Assembly: GCF_016097555.1 (NCBI RefSeq)
Contig: NC_054704.1
Coordinates: forward strand, 2,218,961-2,282,960
Source of the DNA: Gigantopelta aegis
Taxonomy: Eukaryota > Mollusca > Gastropoda > Neomphalida > Peltospiridae
Direction of reading: 5' to 3'
Length of the DNA: 64,000 bases
Part shown: piece by piece, positions 47,790-59,800 of the stretch
Numbering within the stretch: position 1 is the first letter of the stretch
Layout of the letters: every line of letters begins with the position of its first letter
Program-made: the position numbers and the translations under genes
The notes under the pieces: model-generated
What the model saw: the letters and a program-made list of their open reading frames with translations, nothing else
What the model was told of the DNA's origin: nothing
Databases searched by the model: none

Positions 47790-48345
47790 CGTTAAACGTG
47801 CGCCTGTGTATAAACGGGCGTGTAACATTTTTGTAAATTTAGTTTAAACGGGCGTTTATACGCACGCGTGTAAGTGGTGTTTAAACGTGCGTGTGTAAGC
47901 GGTGTTTAAACGGGCGTGTATTGTACACGCGTGTAAGCGGTGTTTAAACGGGCATGTATTGTACACGCAGGTAAGCGGTGTTTAAACGGGCGTGTATTGT
48001 ACATGCGTGTAAGCGGTGTTTACGCAGGTAAGCGGTGTTTAAACGGGCGTGTAAGCGGTGTTTAAACGGGCGTGTATTGTACACGCAGGTAAGCGGTGTT
48101 TAAACGGGCGTGTATTGTACACGCAGGTAAGCGGTGTTTAAACGGGCGTGTATTGTACATGCGTGTAAGCGGTGTTTAAACGGGCGTGTATTGTACACGC
48201 GTGTAAGCGGTGTTTAAACGGGCGTGTATTGTACACGCGTGTAAGCGGTGTTTAAACGGGCGTGTAAGCGGTGTTTAAACGGGCGTTTATTGTACACGCG
48301 TGTAAGCGGTGTTTAAACGGGCGTGTATTGTACACGCGTGTAAGA
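47790..48345. repeat. Expanded subterminal array in the Harbinger right end (about 37-bp units)
   Basis: Units of the form GTAAGCGGTGTTTAAACGGG plus CGTGTATTGTACACGCG(T/A)G repeat about 14 times, some shortened. GTTTAAAC and TACACGCGTGTA are palindromic. Both motifs also occur singly in the left subterminal region, so the array grew from the transposon's own end sequence, probably a transposase-binding region. Confidence 0.9.
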
Positions 48346-48372
48346 GAAAAACGGCCTTTGTAAATTCGGTCC

Positions 48373-49089
48373 TCAGTATCTCAGATTCTGTTCGCACTAA
48401 TCTTCTTTAAAAAAGAAAAATAGGAGATTAAAAAAAGATATATATATCTAAACAATAATATATCTACATTAAAAATATCCTTACACACCCGTTGGTGAGA
48501 ACACCATGCGTTATTTTCGGTTACACATGGTTGTTAACACGTGCGTGTGTTAATGATTTCAAGACGTAATTGGCTGCTCTTAGGTGATGACCAGGTCACC
48601 AATGCCATCCAACCAATGAAAACCTAAACGGTGGAACTCGAATAGACTGTGACGTATAGTTAACCTGACATTCATGTGTCTGTGATGCGTAAGTCAGTTA
48701 CAAGTGCAACGGCTGTAAATAACTTAGACGAAAAAGATATTAAACATTGCTTAAAACCTGGTTTTTAAAGATGTGTAGGAAATAGAATAATACATTCGTG
48801 TCCGTTAGATACCATTTATCTCGCAACTCGTTTAAAAACATATCAAACTCGTTTTCGCTCGTTAGATACATTTTAAAACAACTCGTTCTGAGAAAAATGG
48901 TATCTACTGGGCACTCGTATATTATTCTCTATGTCTAAGATATAAAATGTTATTAATAAAAATTGTTTAATACAGGTCAGGTCTGTATTTCCCATATGCA
49001 CTGTATATAAAATGACATGCCAGCACTAGAAGGAAGGAATATCGTTGCTAACATGCGACATTCTCAAGATGGATTCGCGCGAGAAGGGG
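48373..49089. other. Spacer between Harbinger and SVWC-ShKT gene
   Basis: The phrases CTCGTTTAAAAACATATCAA and TATCAAACTCGTTTTCGCTC suggest low-level internal repetition near 48820-48900. No gene is seen. Confidence 0.55.
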
Positions 49090-49590
49090 GAGAACATGAC
49101 TCCGTGTAAGTGTGCAGGTGAGTAAAAACTAAATATATTAGTGCACAACACATTGGTAGGTGGATAAACTATAGACTTTGAGGGGGATACTTTCGTCAGT
49201 GTAAATATACAGGTGTGGAAACTAAATATATTAATCCACAACATGCGCGGATGCAGGATTTCTGAAGGGGGGGGGGGGGGGGGGTCTAAATGTGATTACC
49301 GATCACTCCTTTTACACAGAACAGTTAATATAATCACGTTTCCCTTTAAAGGTTATGGTCGGTTTTCAAACGGGGGTGGGGGCGGACCCCTGGATCCGCT
49401 ACTGCACAACACAGGTGGATAAGCTATAGCCTTTGAGAGGCTACCCTCCGTGTAAATTTGCAGGTATGTGAAAACTAAATATATTAGTCCCTAACACTGA
49501 TAGGTGAATAAGCTATAGCCTTTGGGGGGCTACCCTCCTTCGTGTAAATGTGCAGGTATGTGAAAACTAAATATATTAGTCCCTAACACA
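49090..49590. repeat. About 105-bp tandem repeat, 4 copies, with an inserted MITE
   Basis: GTGCAGGTATGTGAAAACTA, ATATATTAGTCCCTAACAC and TAAGCTATAGCCTTTGAG recur four times. Copy 2 is interrupted at about 49245-49410 by an element starting GCGGATGCAGGATTTCTGAA and ending CCCCTGGATCCGCTACTG, a weak inverted pair. Confidence 0.75.
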
Positions 49591-50081
49591 TTGATAGTTC
49601 AGATAGAGGTGATACAGATTTGGCGATTGCTCCTACTTCACATATCGTTCCTATGGGCCTTATTGCATTTGTGGAGTGCTGTATGAATCCTGTAGTTCTA
49701 CGGGTACTTTATGACTAGGCTATAGTAATATAAAATAAAATTTAAAATGAGGGAGAGAAAAATATAGGGTTTTCCTCAGACCGAAAAAAAAGGTCGCCCT
49801 TTCTGGGAGTTGACAGTGTAGTAATAAGAATACAATGCAAGGATATTATATTGCGAGAGGGGGCAACCCCATTGCCTGCGAGTCGTGTTATGATGCATAC
49901 AGCAACAAGAAAATATAAAACGTGTGGGTGATTGGAGGCTGTGACCAAACTACGTTATAGTTGTACCTGTTTTCTCTCTTCGCTGGTTTATGAGAACCAT
50001 TCCAAGAAGGAATCTAATGGCATAAAGGGCACAATTTTACACATAAAATAAATACGTTGTCAGAACAGTCCTAAATAATGG

Positions 50082-50410
50082 GGCGGGCGAGACGTAGCCC
50101 AGTGGCAAAGCGCACGCTTGATGCGCGGTCGGTTTGGGATCGATCCCCGTCAGTGGGCCCATTGGGATATTTTTCGCTCCAGCCAGTGCACCACGACTGG
50201 TACATCAAAGGCCGTAGTATGTGCTATCCTGTCTATGGGATGGTGCATATAAAAGATCCCTTGCTGCTAATCGAAAAGAGTAGCCAGTGAAGTGGCGACA
50301 GCAGGTTTCCTCTCTCAATATCTGTGTGGTCTTTAACCATATGCCCGATGCAATATAACCGTAAATAAAATGTGTTGAGTGCGCCGTTCAATAAAACATT
50401 TCTTTTTCCT
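50082..50410 (+). mobile_element. tRNA-derived SINE, full length
   Basis: The head GACGTAGCCCAGTGGCAAAG and B-box-like GGGATCGATCCCC are followed by the same central block as the other SINEs, and a different tail ending GTTCAATAAAACATTTC. A perfect 13-base target duplication TCCTAAATAATGG lies at 50069-50081 and 50411-50423. It ends about 260 bases upstream of the SVWC-ShKT CRE. Confidence 0.92.
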
Positions 50411-50666
50411 TCCTAAATAATGGCAAGTACGTTGGAATACTCAATCTTTTATGGTAGTTTGTTAATCTACCAAGAGTTGTGTTTCTTGTAACTAGGCAAG
50501 GGAAGATTTTGTTCAGTGTTTTTTTTTTTTTTTAATCTATCCCTATCAACAATATGTCTTACCAATTAAACTAGAAAGAAGCATTTTTCATTTTAATAAA
50601 ATGATAAATTAAAAAATTATGCGCTATTTAATGTCGTTAATGTGAGATTCGTTCGCACCTGTTTAG

Positions 50667-50674
50667 TGACGTCA
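50667..50674. promoter_or_regulatory. Perfect CRE/ATF site upstream of the SVWC-ShKT start
   Basis: TGACGTCA, the full palindromic cAMP-response/ATF element, ends 13 bases before the ATG at 50688. The ATG context ATATGGCGGC also resembles a YY1-type element often seen at TATA-less starts. This places the transcription start very close to the ATG or inside exon 1. No TATA box is evident. Confidence 0.5.
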
Positions 50675-50687
50675 TCTTGTAAACAAT

Positions 50688-50835
50688 ATGGCGGCTGGTC
50701 AATTTACTTTTTATTTAACGTGTGGTCGATCGTCTATCATTTTGTTAATATTGGTTCTCTGTGCGATTTTTTACCATGCGGTATCTCTTACATTTACAAC
50801 AGAAGTTAAAATAAGAGCAAAAGTGAAAACTGTTT
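50688..50835 (+). CDS. SVWC-ShKT gene exon 1 (signal peptide)
   Basis: 49 codons plus one base, ended by a consensus donor GTAAGT. A positively charged n-region (one Arg) is followed by about 18 hydrophobic residues, then 'LTFTTEVKIRAKVKT'. Cleavage after the HAVS stretch is plausible. Reading on without splicing reaches a stop 13 codons later. Confidence 0.8.
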
Positions 50836-53800
50836 GTAAGTTTCTTCATTTAATAGTCCTTTATTTCAATTTATTATGAACGTGACCTGTTTCCGCACAG
50901 TCGTTTGATGTGGAACACCTGTGCACAGGTAACAAGTTCATTTCGCGCATCAATACATCTACACAGCCAATCACCCATGAATCAGTCTGCTCACTCGTCT
51001 ATCCTGTCATTCCTAGTGAAAAAAACAAAACATGGGTTGACTATCATACACTGGGGGTGGGTTTATAGTCCAAATGGGACAATGAAAATGGGCGGTCGAA
51101 GATGGGTGGGTCTGCTTTAGATTAAGATTAAGGTTGCACCCATTGTACATAATAAATATAACATCTTACTGTAATTGTTTTAACATTTAATTTTTTCAAT
51201 TACAAGGTTTTGTTCAAACACAGTCAGGTACGTTTAATGTTGTAATTTTTAAACAACAATTTTTAATAGAAATTTTGCATTGGTATTTTCCAGCATTCTG
51301 AACATGGAAATGTTATGTACATAGTTTATTATTGTAAGGAAAAATAAAGTGATGTCATTGGAATTCTGACGACGATCTTTCAAATTGAAAATAAATATTG
51401 TTTAAACTGAATCAGTCACTCTGACTCGTGGTTTCCCTCTCAATGTTATGATCTGTTAAATTAACTGTTTTACAGCTGGCTGTATTGACTACAATGGAGT
51501 AAATCGAAGTCACTCCGACTCATGGTTTCCCTCTCGATATTATGATCTGTTAAATTAACTGTTTTACAGCTGGCTGTATTGACTACAATGGAGTAAATCG
51601 AAGTCACTCCGACTCATGGTTTCCCTCTCGATATTATGATCTGTTAAATTAACTGTTTTACAGCTGGCTGTATTGACTACAATGGAGTAAATCGAAGTCA
51701 CTCCGACTCATGGTTTCCCTCTCGATATTATGATCTGTTAAATTAACTGTTTTACAGCTGGCTGTATTGACTACAGTGGAGTAAATCGAAGTCACTCCGA
51801 CTCATGGTCGTCTGCAGCAGGACAATGCGACAAAAATATCTGTTATTTTTCTCAGTCCGTTGGCATTTGGATCATTGAAGAAAGGTTTGTATCTCTTTCT
51901 CAGTGTTCATGGGCAGATTGAGGGTTTTTGTTCAGAGGAAGACATAATGTGAAGGGTAAGACAAGGTGTTTGGGGTGGTGATGAACTATTCAAATACTTT
52001 GGTCTGGGGGATGTATGCTGTCTTTTTCACCAAGATACCTAGAATGGGGCTGATTATTTCTGCCAGAACCATAATACTGAAGTGTGTGTGGTTGCTGGGC
52101 TCGAACCTAGGAATTTGTCTCCCACAGCACTGTTTTAAATAATTGTCATGGACGAAATAGCCCACTGACGGCAATTTTTAGTCATATAATGTACACCAAC
52201 TTTGAACCAGATAATGTATATCAGGTGTATACATTTTGCCGTTGTTGAGGAGCTTTACTGACAGCACAAAAGTGCCATTGGTGATGCTCTTTACCAACAG
52301 CAATTTATATCTCAATTACAACAATTGCCATTGTTAAGTTTGAACCCTTTGGTTGGAGAAGAGATGATACTTGTGAGCTGTCCCCAGTTGTGAAATACCA
52401 GGGATGAGATGGTAGGGGTGTATGCTTCTTCTAACACTGAAATATAGAAAGGGTGAGGTAATTGAGATGGGATGTATGCTTGTACTAGCCTAGAAGTGAT
52501 GTGTTAACATGGCTAGGGTGGAAATGTTGCAATCTCCAGCACTGAAATACTTGAGGGAGATGAGGTGGCTGAGTTTAGTTTACTGATAGAAACTACTGTA
52601 CAGATGATAATTATACAAAACAAGAAGACTTTATAATTATGCAAATATCGACGGGACTCGAAAATGTACATAAGCTTATATAACTTGTTGTCATGAACAT
52701 CCCAGTATTTTTAGAATAATATTTTTGTTGTGTGTTTTGTCAGGTGCAGACAGATTTATTCTTGGGAGAATCCAGACCCGGACAATTGCCAAAAGGTGTC
52801 CAACTTGAATGTTGCCTTCCCAGCATGCTGTGAGGTTCTGCAGTGCGACTCCTCCACCCCACTCACCACTCAGCCACCCAGCTGTAAGTGTGTCCTGTCT
52901 GTGACACAAAACATTCCCATGTGTTTGTCCTGTCTGTAATACAAACATTCCCATGTGTTTGTCTTGTCTGTAACACAAAACATTCCCATGTGTTTGTCCT
53001 GTCTGTAACACAAAACATTCCCATGTGTTTGTCCTGTACACAAAACATTCCCATGTGTTTATCCTGTCTGTGACACAAAACATTCCCATGTGTTTATCCT
53101 GTCTGTAACACAAAACATTCTCATGTGTTTGTCCTGTCTGTAATACAAAACATTCCCATGTGTTTATCCTGTCTGTGACACAAAACATTCCCATGTGTTT
53201 GTCCTGTCTGTAATACAAAACATTCCCATGTGTTTATCCTGTCTGTGACACAAAACATTGCCATGTGTTTGTCCTGTCTGTAATACAAAACATTCCCATG
53301 TGTTTATCCTGTCTGTGACACAAAACATTCCCAAGTGTTTATCCTGTCTGTGACACAAAACATTCCCAAGTGTTTATCCTGTCTGTGACACAAAACATTC
53401 CCATGTGTTTATCCTGTCTGTGACACAAAACATTCCCATGTGTTTGTCCTGTCTGTAACACAAACATTCCCATGTGTTTGTCTTGTCTGTAACACAAAAC
53501 ATTCCCATGTGTTTGTCCTGTCTGTAACACAAAATATTCCCATGTGATTGTCTTGTCTGTAACACAAAACATTCCCATGTGTTTGTCCTGTCTGTAACAC
53601 AAAACATTCCCATGTGTTTGTCATAACTGGGGGTGAAACGTAGCCCACTGGAAAGCACTCACTTGATGTTTAGGATCGATCCCCACTAGTAGGCTCATTG
53701 AGCTATTTCGCATTCCAGCCAGTGCACCATGACTGGTATATCAAAGGCCATGGTATGTACCATCCTGACTGTGGGAATGGTACATATAATAGATCCCTTG

Positions 53801-56800
53801 CTACTAATAGGAAAATGTAGTGGGTTTCTTCTCTAAGATTATGTGTCAAAATTACCAAATGTTTGACGTCCAATAGATGATGATTACTAAATCAATGTGC
53901 TCTATTGCTACTAATAGGAAAATGTAGTGGGTTTCTTCTCTAAGATTATGTGTCAAAATTACCAAATGTTTGACGTCCAATAGATGATGATTACTAAATC
54001 AATGTGCTCTAGTAGTGTCATTACACAAAGCACACTTTAAGTTGTTTCTCTTGATTTCTGTTCAAATTAGATAGAAATCCTTTTTTTTAAATATCCCCTG
54101 TCCCCTTTCCTTGCTCTCCATTCTTCCGTATCTGGCAGCTCCTATCTTTCAACTTCTTTCGTTATCCACCTCTACATTCCAGTCCTATACATTCAGACCC
54201 ATTTTGTAATCATTTCCCTTGTAAAAGAATACAAATTATTATCTGACAAAGTATATAGTAATATCATCTGTCCATTATTGTTCAGATTGGAACTTGTAGA
54301 ATGATACTGCTAGCAGTAGTTTGAAAAATGTTGACAGAATGTACTAAATATACAGAAGTTCATATACATTGTTTTTCTTTCCTATTTATTGCAAGAATAT
54401 TGTAGCGGTCTTATGGTATGTTCTTGCACAAAATAGTGTAATAAATAGGAAGCGAAAACAACATATGTGAAGTTCTGTATTTATTACATGCCTTCTTTTA
54501 TTTTTCACAAAAACGTTTTTTAATTTAACGTCATAACTAAAATACTTTCTTAAATCTATTAATCAGTCCTCCTTTCATGGATTTACTTAACATTAAGAAT
54601 CATACCCTGCAGCAATCTTGTGTAATGTTTCAAATACGATGTGATAATTTGTAAATCAAATGATGTCAGTAATAAAAAGGCACTAACTCCAGTAAATATA
54701 AAAAGGGAATTCCCCATTTACAAGTTCTGGTCCAGATCACACATATATGTGATACAAGATCGATTTATCACACAGTTTGAAAATGTCTTTTATCACTATA
54801 GTAAGATTGAATAGGTGTGTAATAATGCTGTTTACAGACTGCTACGACAAAGGAAGTGCTGTTTCCTGCTGGTTCTGGAATTCGGTGCCCGATCCCTGTC
54901 TACCAGTCGGCAAGTACTACAACTTCACCAAGGAGTACTGTAAGAAGACGTGTGGGTAAGGAGCTGTATCTATAAGGACCTATATCTGTTAGGAGCTGTA
55001 TCTGTTAGAAGCTGTATCTGTAAGGACCTGTATATGTTAGGACCTGTATCTGTTAGAAGCTGTATCTGTAAGGACCTGTATCTGTTAGGACCTGTATCTG
55101 TTAGGACCTGTATCTGTTAGGACCTGTATCTGTAAGGACCTGTATCGGTTAGGACCTGTATCTGTTAGGACCTGTATCTGTTAGGACCTGTATCTGTAAG
55201 GACCTGTATCTGTAAGGACCTGTATCTGTTAGGACCTGTATCTGTTAGGAGTTGTATCTGTAAGGACCTGTATCTGTTAGGAGTTGTATCTGTTAGAAGC
55301 TGTATCTGTAAGGACCTGTATATGTTAGGACCTGTATCTGTAAGGACCTGTATCTGTTAGGACCTGTATCTGTTAGGAGTTGTATCTGTAAGGACCTGTA
55401 TCTGTTAGGACCTGTATCTGTAAGCACCTATATCTGTAAGGACCTGTATCTTTTAGGAGCTGTATCTGTTAGGACCTGTATCGGTTAGGAGCTGTATCTG
55501 TAAGGACCTGTATCTGTAAGGACCTGTATCTGTTAGGAGCTGTATCGGTTAGGAGCTGTATCGGTTAGGAGCTGTATCTGTTAGGACCTGTATCTATAAG
55601 GACCTGTATCTGTAAGGACCTGTATCTGTTAGGACCTGTATCTGTAAGGACCTATATCTGTTAGGACCTGTATCTGTAAGGACCTGTATCTGTTAGGACC
55701 TGTATCTGTTAGGACCTGTATCTGTTAGGACCTGTATCTGTAAGGACCTGTATCTGTTAGGACCTGTATCTGTAAGGACCTGTATCTGTTAGGACCTGTA
55801 TCTGTAAGGACCTGTATCTGTTAGGAGCTGTATCTGTAAGGACCTGTATCTGTTAGGACCTGTATCTGTTAGGAGTTGTATCTGTTAGGACCTGTATCTG
55901 TTAGGAGTTGTATCTGTAAGGACCTGTATCTGTAAGGACCTGTATCTGTTAGGAGTTGTATCTGTTAGGACCTGTATCTGTAAGGACCTGTATCTGTATG
56001 GACCTGTATCTGTTAGGAGTTGTATCTGTAAGGACCTGTATCTGTTAGGAGTTGTATCTGTAAGGACCTGTATCTGTAAGGACCTGTATCTGTTAGGACC
56101 TGTATCTGTAAGGACCTGTATCTGTTAGGACCTGTATCTGTAAGGACCTGTATCTGTTAGGAGTTGTATCTGTAAGGACCTGTATCTGTAAGGACCTGTA
56201 TCTGTAAGGACCTGTATCTGTTAGGAGCTGTATCTGTAAGGACCTGTATCTGTAAGGACCTGTATCTGTTAGGACCTGTATCTGTAAGGACCTGTATCTG
56301 TTAGGAGTTGTATCTGTAAGGACCTGTATCTGTTAGGAGTTGTATCTGTTAGGACCTGTATCTGTAAGGACCTGTATCTGTTAGGACCTGTATCTGTAAG
56401 GACCTGTATCTGTAAGGAGCTGTATCTGTTAGGACCTGTATCTGTAAGGACCTGTATCTGTTAGGACCTGTATCTGTAAGGACCTGTATCTGTAAGGAGC
56501 TGTATCTGTTAGGACCTGTATCTGTAAGGACCTGTATCTGTTAGGACCTGTATCTGTAAGGACCTGTATCTGTTAGTTGTATCTGTTAGGACCTGTATCT
56601 GTAAGGACCTGTATCTGTAAGGACCTGTATCTGTTAGTTGTATCTGTTAGGACCTGTATCTGTAAGGACCTGTATCTGTTAGGACCTGTATCTGTTAGGA
56701 CCTGTATCTGTTAGGAGTTGTATCTGTAACGACCTGTATCTGTAAGGACCTGTATCTGTTAGGACCTGTATCTGTTAGGAGCTGTATCTGTTAGGAGCTG

Positions 56801-59800
56801 TATCTGTATCTGTTAGGACCTGTATCTGTTAGGACCTGTATCTGTAAGGACCTGTATCTGTTAGGACCTGTATCTGTTAGGAGTTGTATCTGTAAGGAGT
56901 TGTATCTGTAAGGACCTGTATCTGTAAGGACCTGTATCTGTTAGGACCTGTATCTGTAAGGACCTGTATCTGTAAGGAGTTGTATCTGTAAGGACCTGTA
57001 TCTGTAAGGAGTTGTATCTGTAAGGACCTGTATCTGTAAGGACCTGTATCTGTTAGGAGTTGTATCTGTAAGGACCTGTATCTGTTAGGAGTATCTGTTA
57101 GGAGTTGTATCTGTAAGGACCTGTATCTGTTAGGAGTTGTATCTGTTAGGAGTTGTATCTGTAAGGACCTGTATCTGTTAGGAGTTGTATCTGTAAGGAC
57201 CTGTATCTGTTAGGAGTTGTATCTGTTAGGACCTGTATCTGTTAGGAGCTGTATCTGTAAGGACCTGTATCTGTTAGGAGTTGTATGTGTTAGGAGTTGT
57301 ATCTGTAAGGACCTGTATCTGTTAGGAGTTGTATCTGTAAGGACCTGTATCTGTTAGGAGTTGTATCTGTAAGGACCTGTATCTGTTAGGAGTTGTATCT
57401 GTAAGGACCTGTATCTGTTAGGAGTTGTATCTGTAAGGACCTGTATCTGTTAGGAGCTGTATCTGTTAGGACCTGTATCTGTTAGGACCTGTATCTGTAA
57501 GGACCTGTATCTGTTAGGACCTGTATCTGTTAGGACCTGTATCTGTTAGGACCTGTATCTGTTAGAAGCTGTATCTGTTAGGACCTGTATCTGTAAGGAC
57601 CTGTATCTGTAAGGACCTGTATCTGTTAGGACCTGTATCTGTAAGGACCTGTATCTGTTAGGAGCTGTATCTGTTAGGACCTGTATCTGTAAGGACCTGT
57701 ATCTGTTAGAAGCTGTATCTGTTAGGACCTGTATCTGTAAGGACCTGTATCTGTTAGCTGTATCTGTAAGGACCTGTATCTGTTAGGACCTGTATCTGTT
57801 AGAAGCTGTATCTGTTAGGACCTGTATCTGTAAGGACCTGTATCTGTTAGGACCTGTATCTGTTAGGAGTTGTATCTGTAAGGACCTGTATCTGTTAGGA
57901 GTTGTATCTGTAAGGACCTGTATCTGTTAGGACCTGTATCTGTAAGGACCTGTATCTGTTAGGAGCTGTATCTGTAAGGACCTGTATCTGTAAGGACCTG
58001 TATCTGTTAGGAGCTGTATCTGTAAGGACCTGTATCTGTAAGGACCTGTATCTGTAAGGACCTGTATCTGTTAGGACCTGTATCTGTAAGGACCTGTATC
58101 TGTTAGGACCTGTATCTGTAAGGACCTGTATCTGTTAGGACCTGTATCTGTAAGGACCTGTATCTGTTAGTTGTATCTGTAAGGACCTGTATCTGTTAGG
58201 ACCTGTATCTGTAAGGACCTGTATCTGTTAGGACCTGTATCTGTTAGGACCTGTATCTGTAAGGACCTGTATCTGTAAGGACCTGTATCTGTTAGGACCT
58301 GTATCTGTTAGGACCTGTATCTGTAAGGAGCTGTATCTGTTAGGACCTGTATCTGTTAGGACCTGTATCTGTAAGGAGCTGTATCTGTAAGGAGCTGTAT
58401 CTGTTAGGACCTGTATCTGTAAGGACCTGTATCTGTTAGGACCTGTATCTGTAAGGACCTGTATCTGTAAGGACCTGTATCTGTTAGGACCTGTATCTGT
58501 AAGGACCTGTATCTGTAAGGACCTGTATCTGTTAGGACCTGTATCTGTAAGGACCTGTATCTGTTAGGACCTGTATCTGTAAGGACCTGTATCTGTAAGG
58601 ACCTGTATCTGTTAGGACCTGTATCTGTTAGGACCTGTATCTGTAAGGACCTGTATCTGTTAGGACCTGTATCTGTAAGGACCTGTATCTGTTAGGACCT
58701 GTATCTGTAAGGAGCTGTATCTGTTAGGACCTGTATCTGTTAGGACCTGTATCTGTAAGGAGCTGTATCTGTTAGGACCTGTATCTGTAAGGAGTTGTAT
58801 CTGTAAGGAGTTGTATCTGTTAGGACCTGTATCTGTAAGGACCTGTATCTGTAAGGACCTGTATCTGTAAGGACCTGTATCTGTTAGGACCTGTATCTGT
58901 TAGGACCTGTATCTGTAAGGACCTGTATCTGTTAGGACCTGTATCTGTTAGGACCTGTATCTGTAAGGAGTTGTATCTGTTAGGACCTGTATCTGTTAGG
59001 ACCTGTATCTGTTAGGACCTGTATCTGTTAGGACCTGTATCTGTTAGGACCTGTATCTGTAAGGAGTTGTATCTGTTAGGACCTGTATCTGTTAGGACCT
59101 GTATCTGTTAGGACCTGTATCTGTTAGGACCTGTATCTGTAAGGAGTTGTATCTGTAAGGACCTGTATCTGTTAGGACCTGTATCTGTTAGGACCTGTAT
59201 CTGTAAGGAGCTGTATCTGTAAGGAGCTGTATCTGTTAGGACCTGTATCTGTAAGGAGTTGTATCTGTAAGGAGTTGTATCTGTTAGGACCTGTATCTGT
59301 TAGGACCTGTATCTGTTAGGACCTGTATCTGTAAGGACCTGTATCTGTAAGGACCTGTATCTGTTAGGACCTGTATCTGTAAGGACCTATATCTGTAAGG
59401 ACCTGTATCTGTTAGGAGCTGTATCTGTAAGGACCTGTATCTGTTAGGACCTGTATCTGTAAGGAGCTGTATCTGTTAGGACCTGTATCTGTTAGGACCT
59501 GTATCTGTAAGGAGCTGTATCTGTTAGGACCTGTATCTGTAAGGACCTGTATCTGTTAGGACCTGTATCTGTAAGGACCTGTATCTGTAAGGACCTGTAT
59601 CTGTAAGGACCTGTATCTGTTAGTTGTATCTGTAAGGACCTGTATCTGTTAGGACCTGTATCTGTAAGGACCTGTATCTGTTAGGACCTGTATCTGTTAG
59701 GACCTGTATCTGTAAGGACCTGTATCTGTAAGGACCTGTATCTGTTAGGACCTGTATCTGTTAGGACCTGTATCTGTTAGGACCTGTATCTGTAAGGACC

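Larger units (their letters stand above)
43831..48372. mobile_element. PIF/Harbinger DNA transposon, nearly complete
   Basis: The ends are inverted repeats of about 44 bases with few mismatches. The left end begins GGCCCGAATTTAC and contains TTTTTCTCTTACACGCGTGT. The right end, read on the minus strand, begins GGACCGAATTTAC and has the same second block. Inside are a DDE transposase (+) and a Myb/SANT-like partner gene (-), the two-gene layout of Harbinger elements. Both subterminal regions are full of ACGCGTGT/GTTTAAACG motifs, expanded into a tandem array on the right. A SINE interrupts it at 44979. I could not find an unambiguous 3-bp target duplication. A frameshift and an uncertain splice phase suggest this copy is inactive. 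Confidence 0.9.

Noticed and set aside
52691..53658. Minus-strand frames of 79-175 codons with 'TGQTHGNVLCYRQDKHMGMF'
   Set aside because: 35-bp array read in successive frames. The true coding exon 3 is on the plus strand there.
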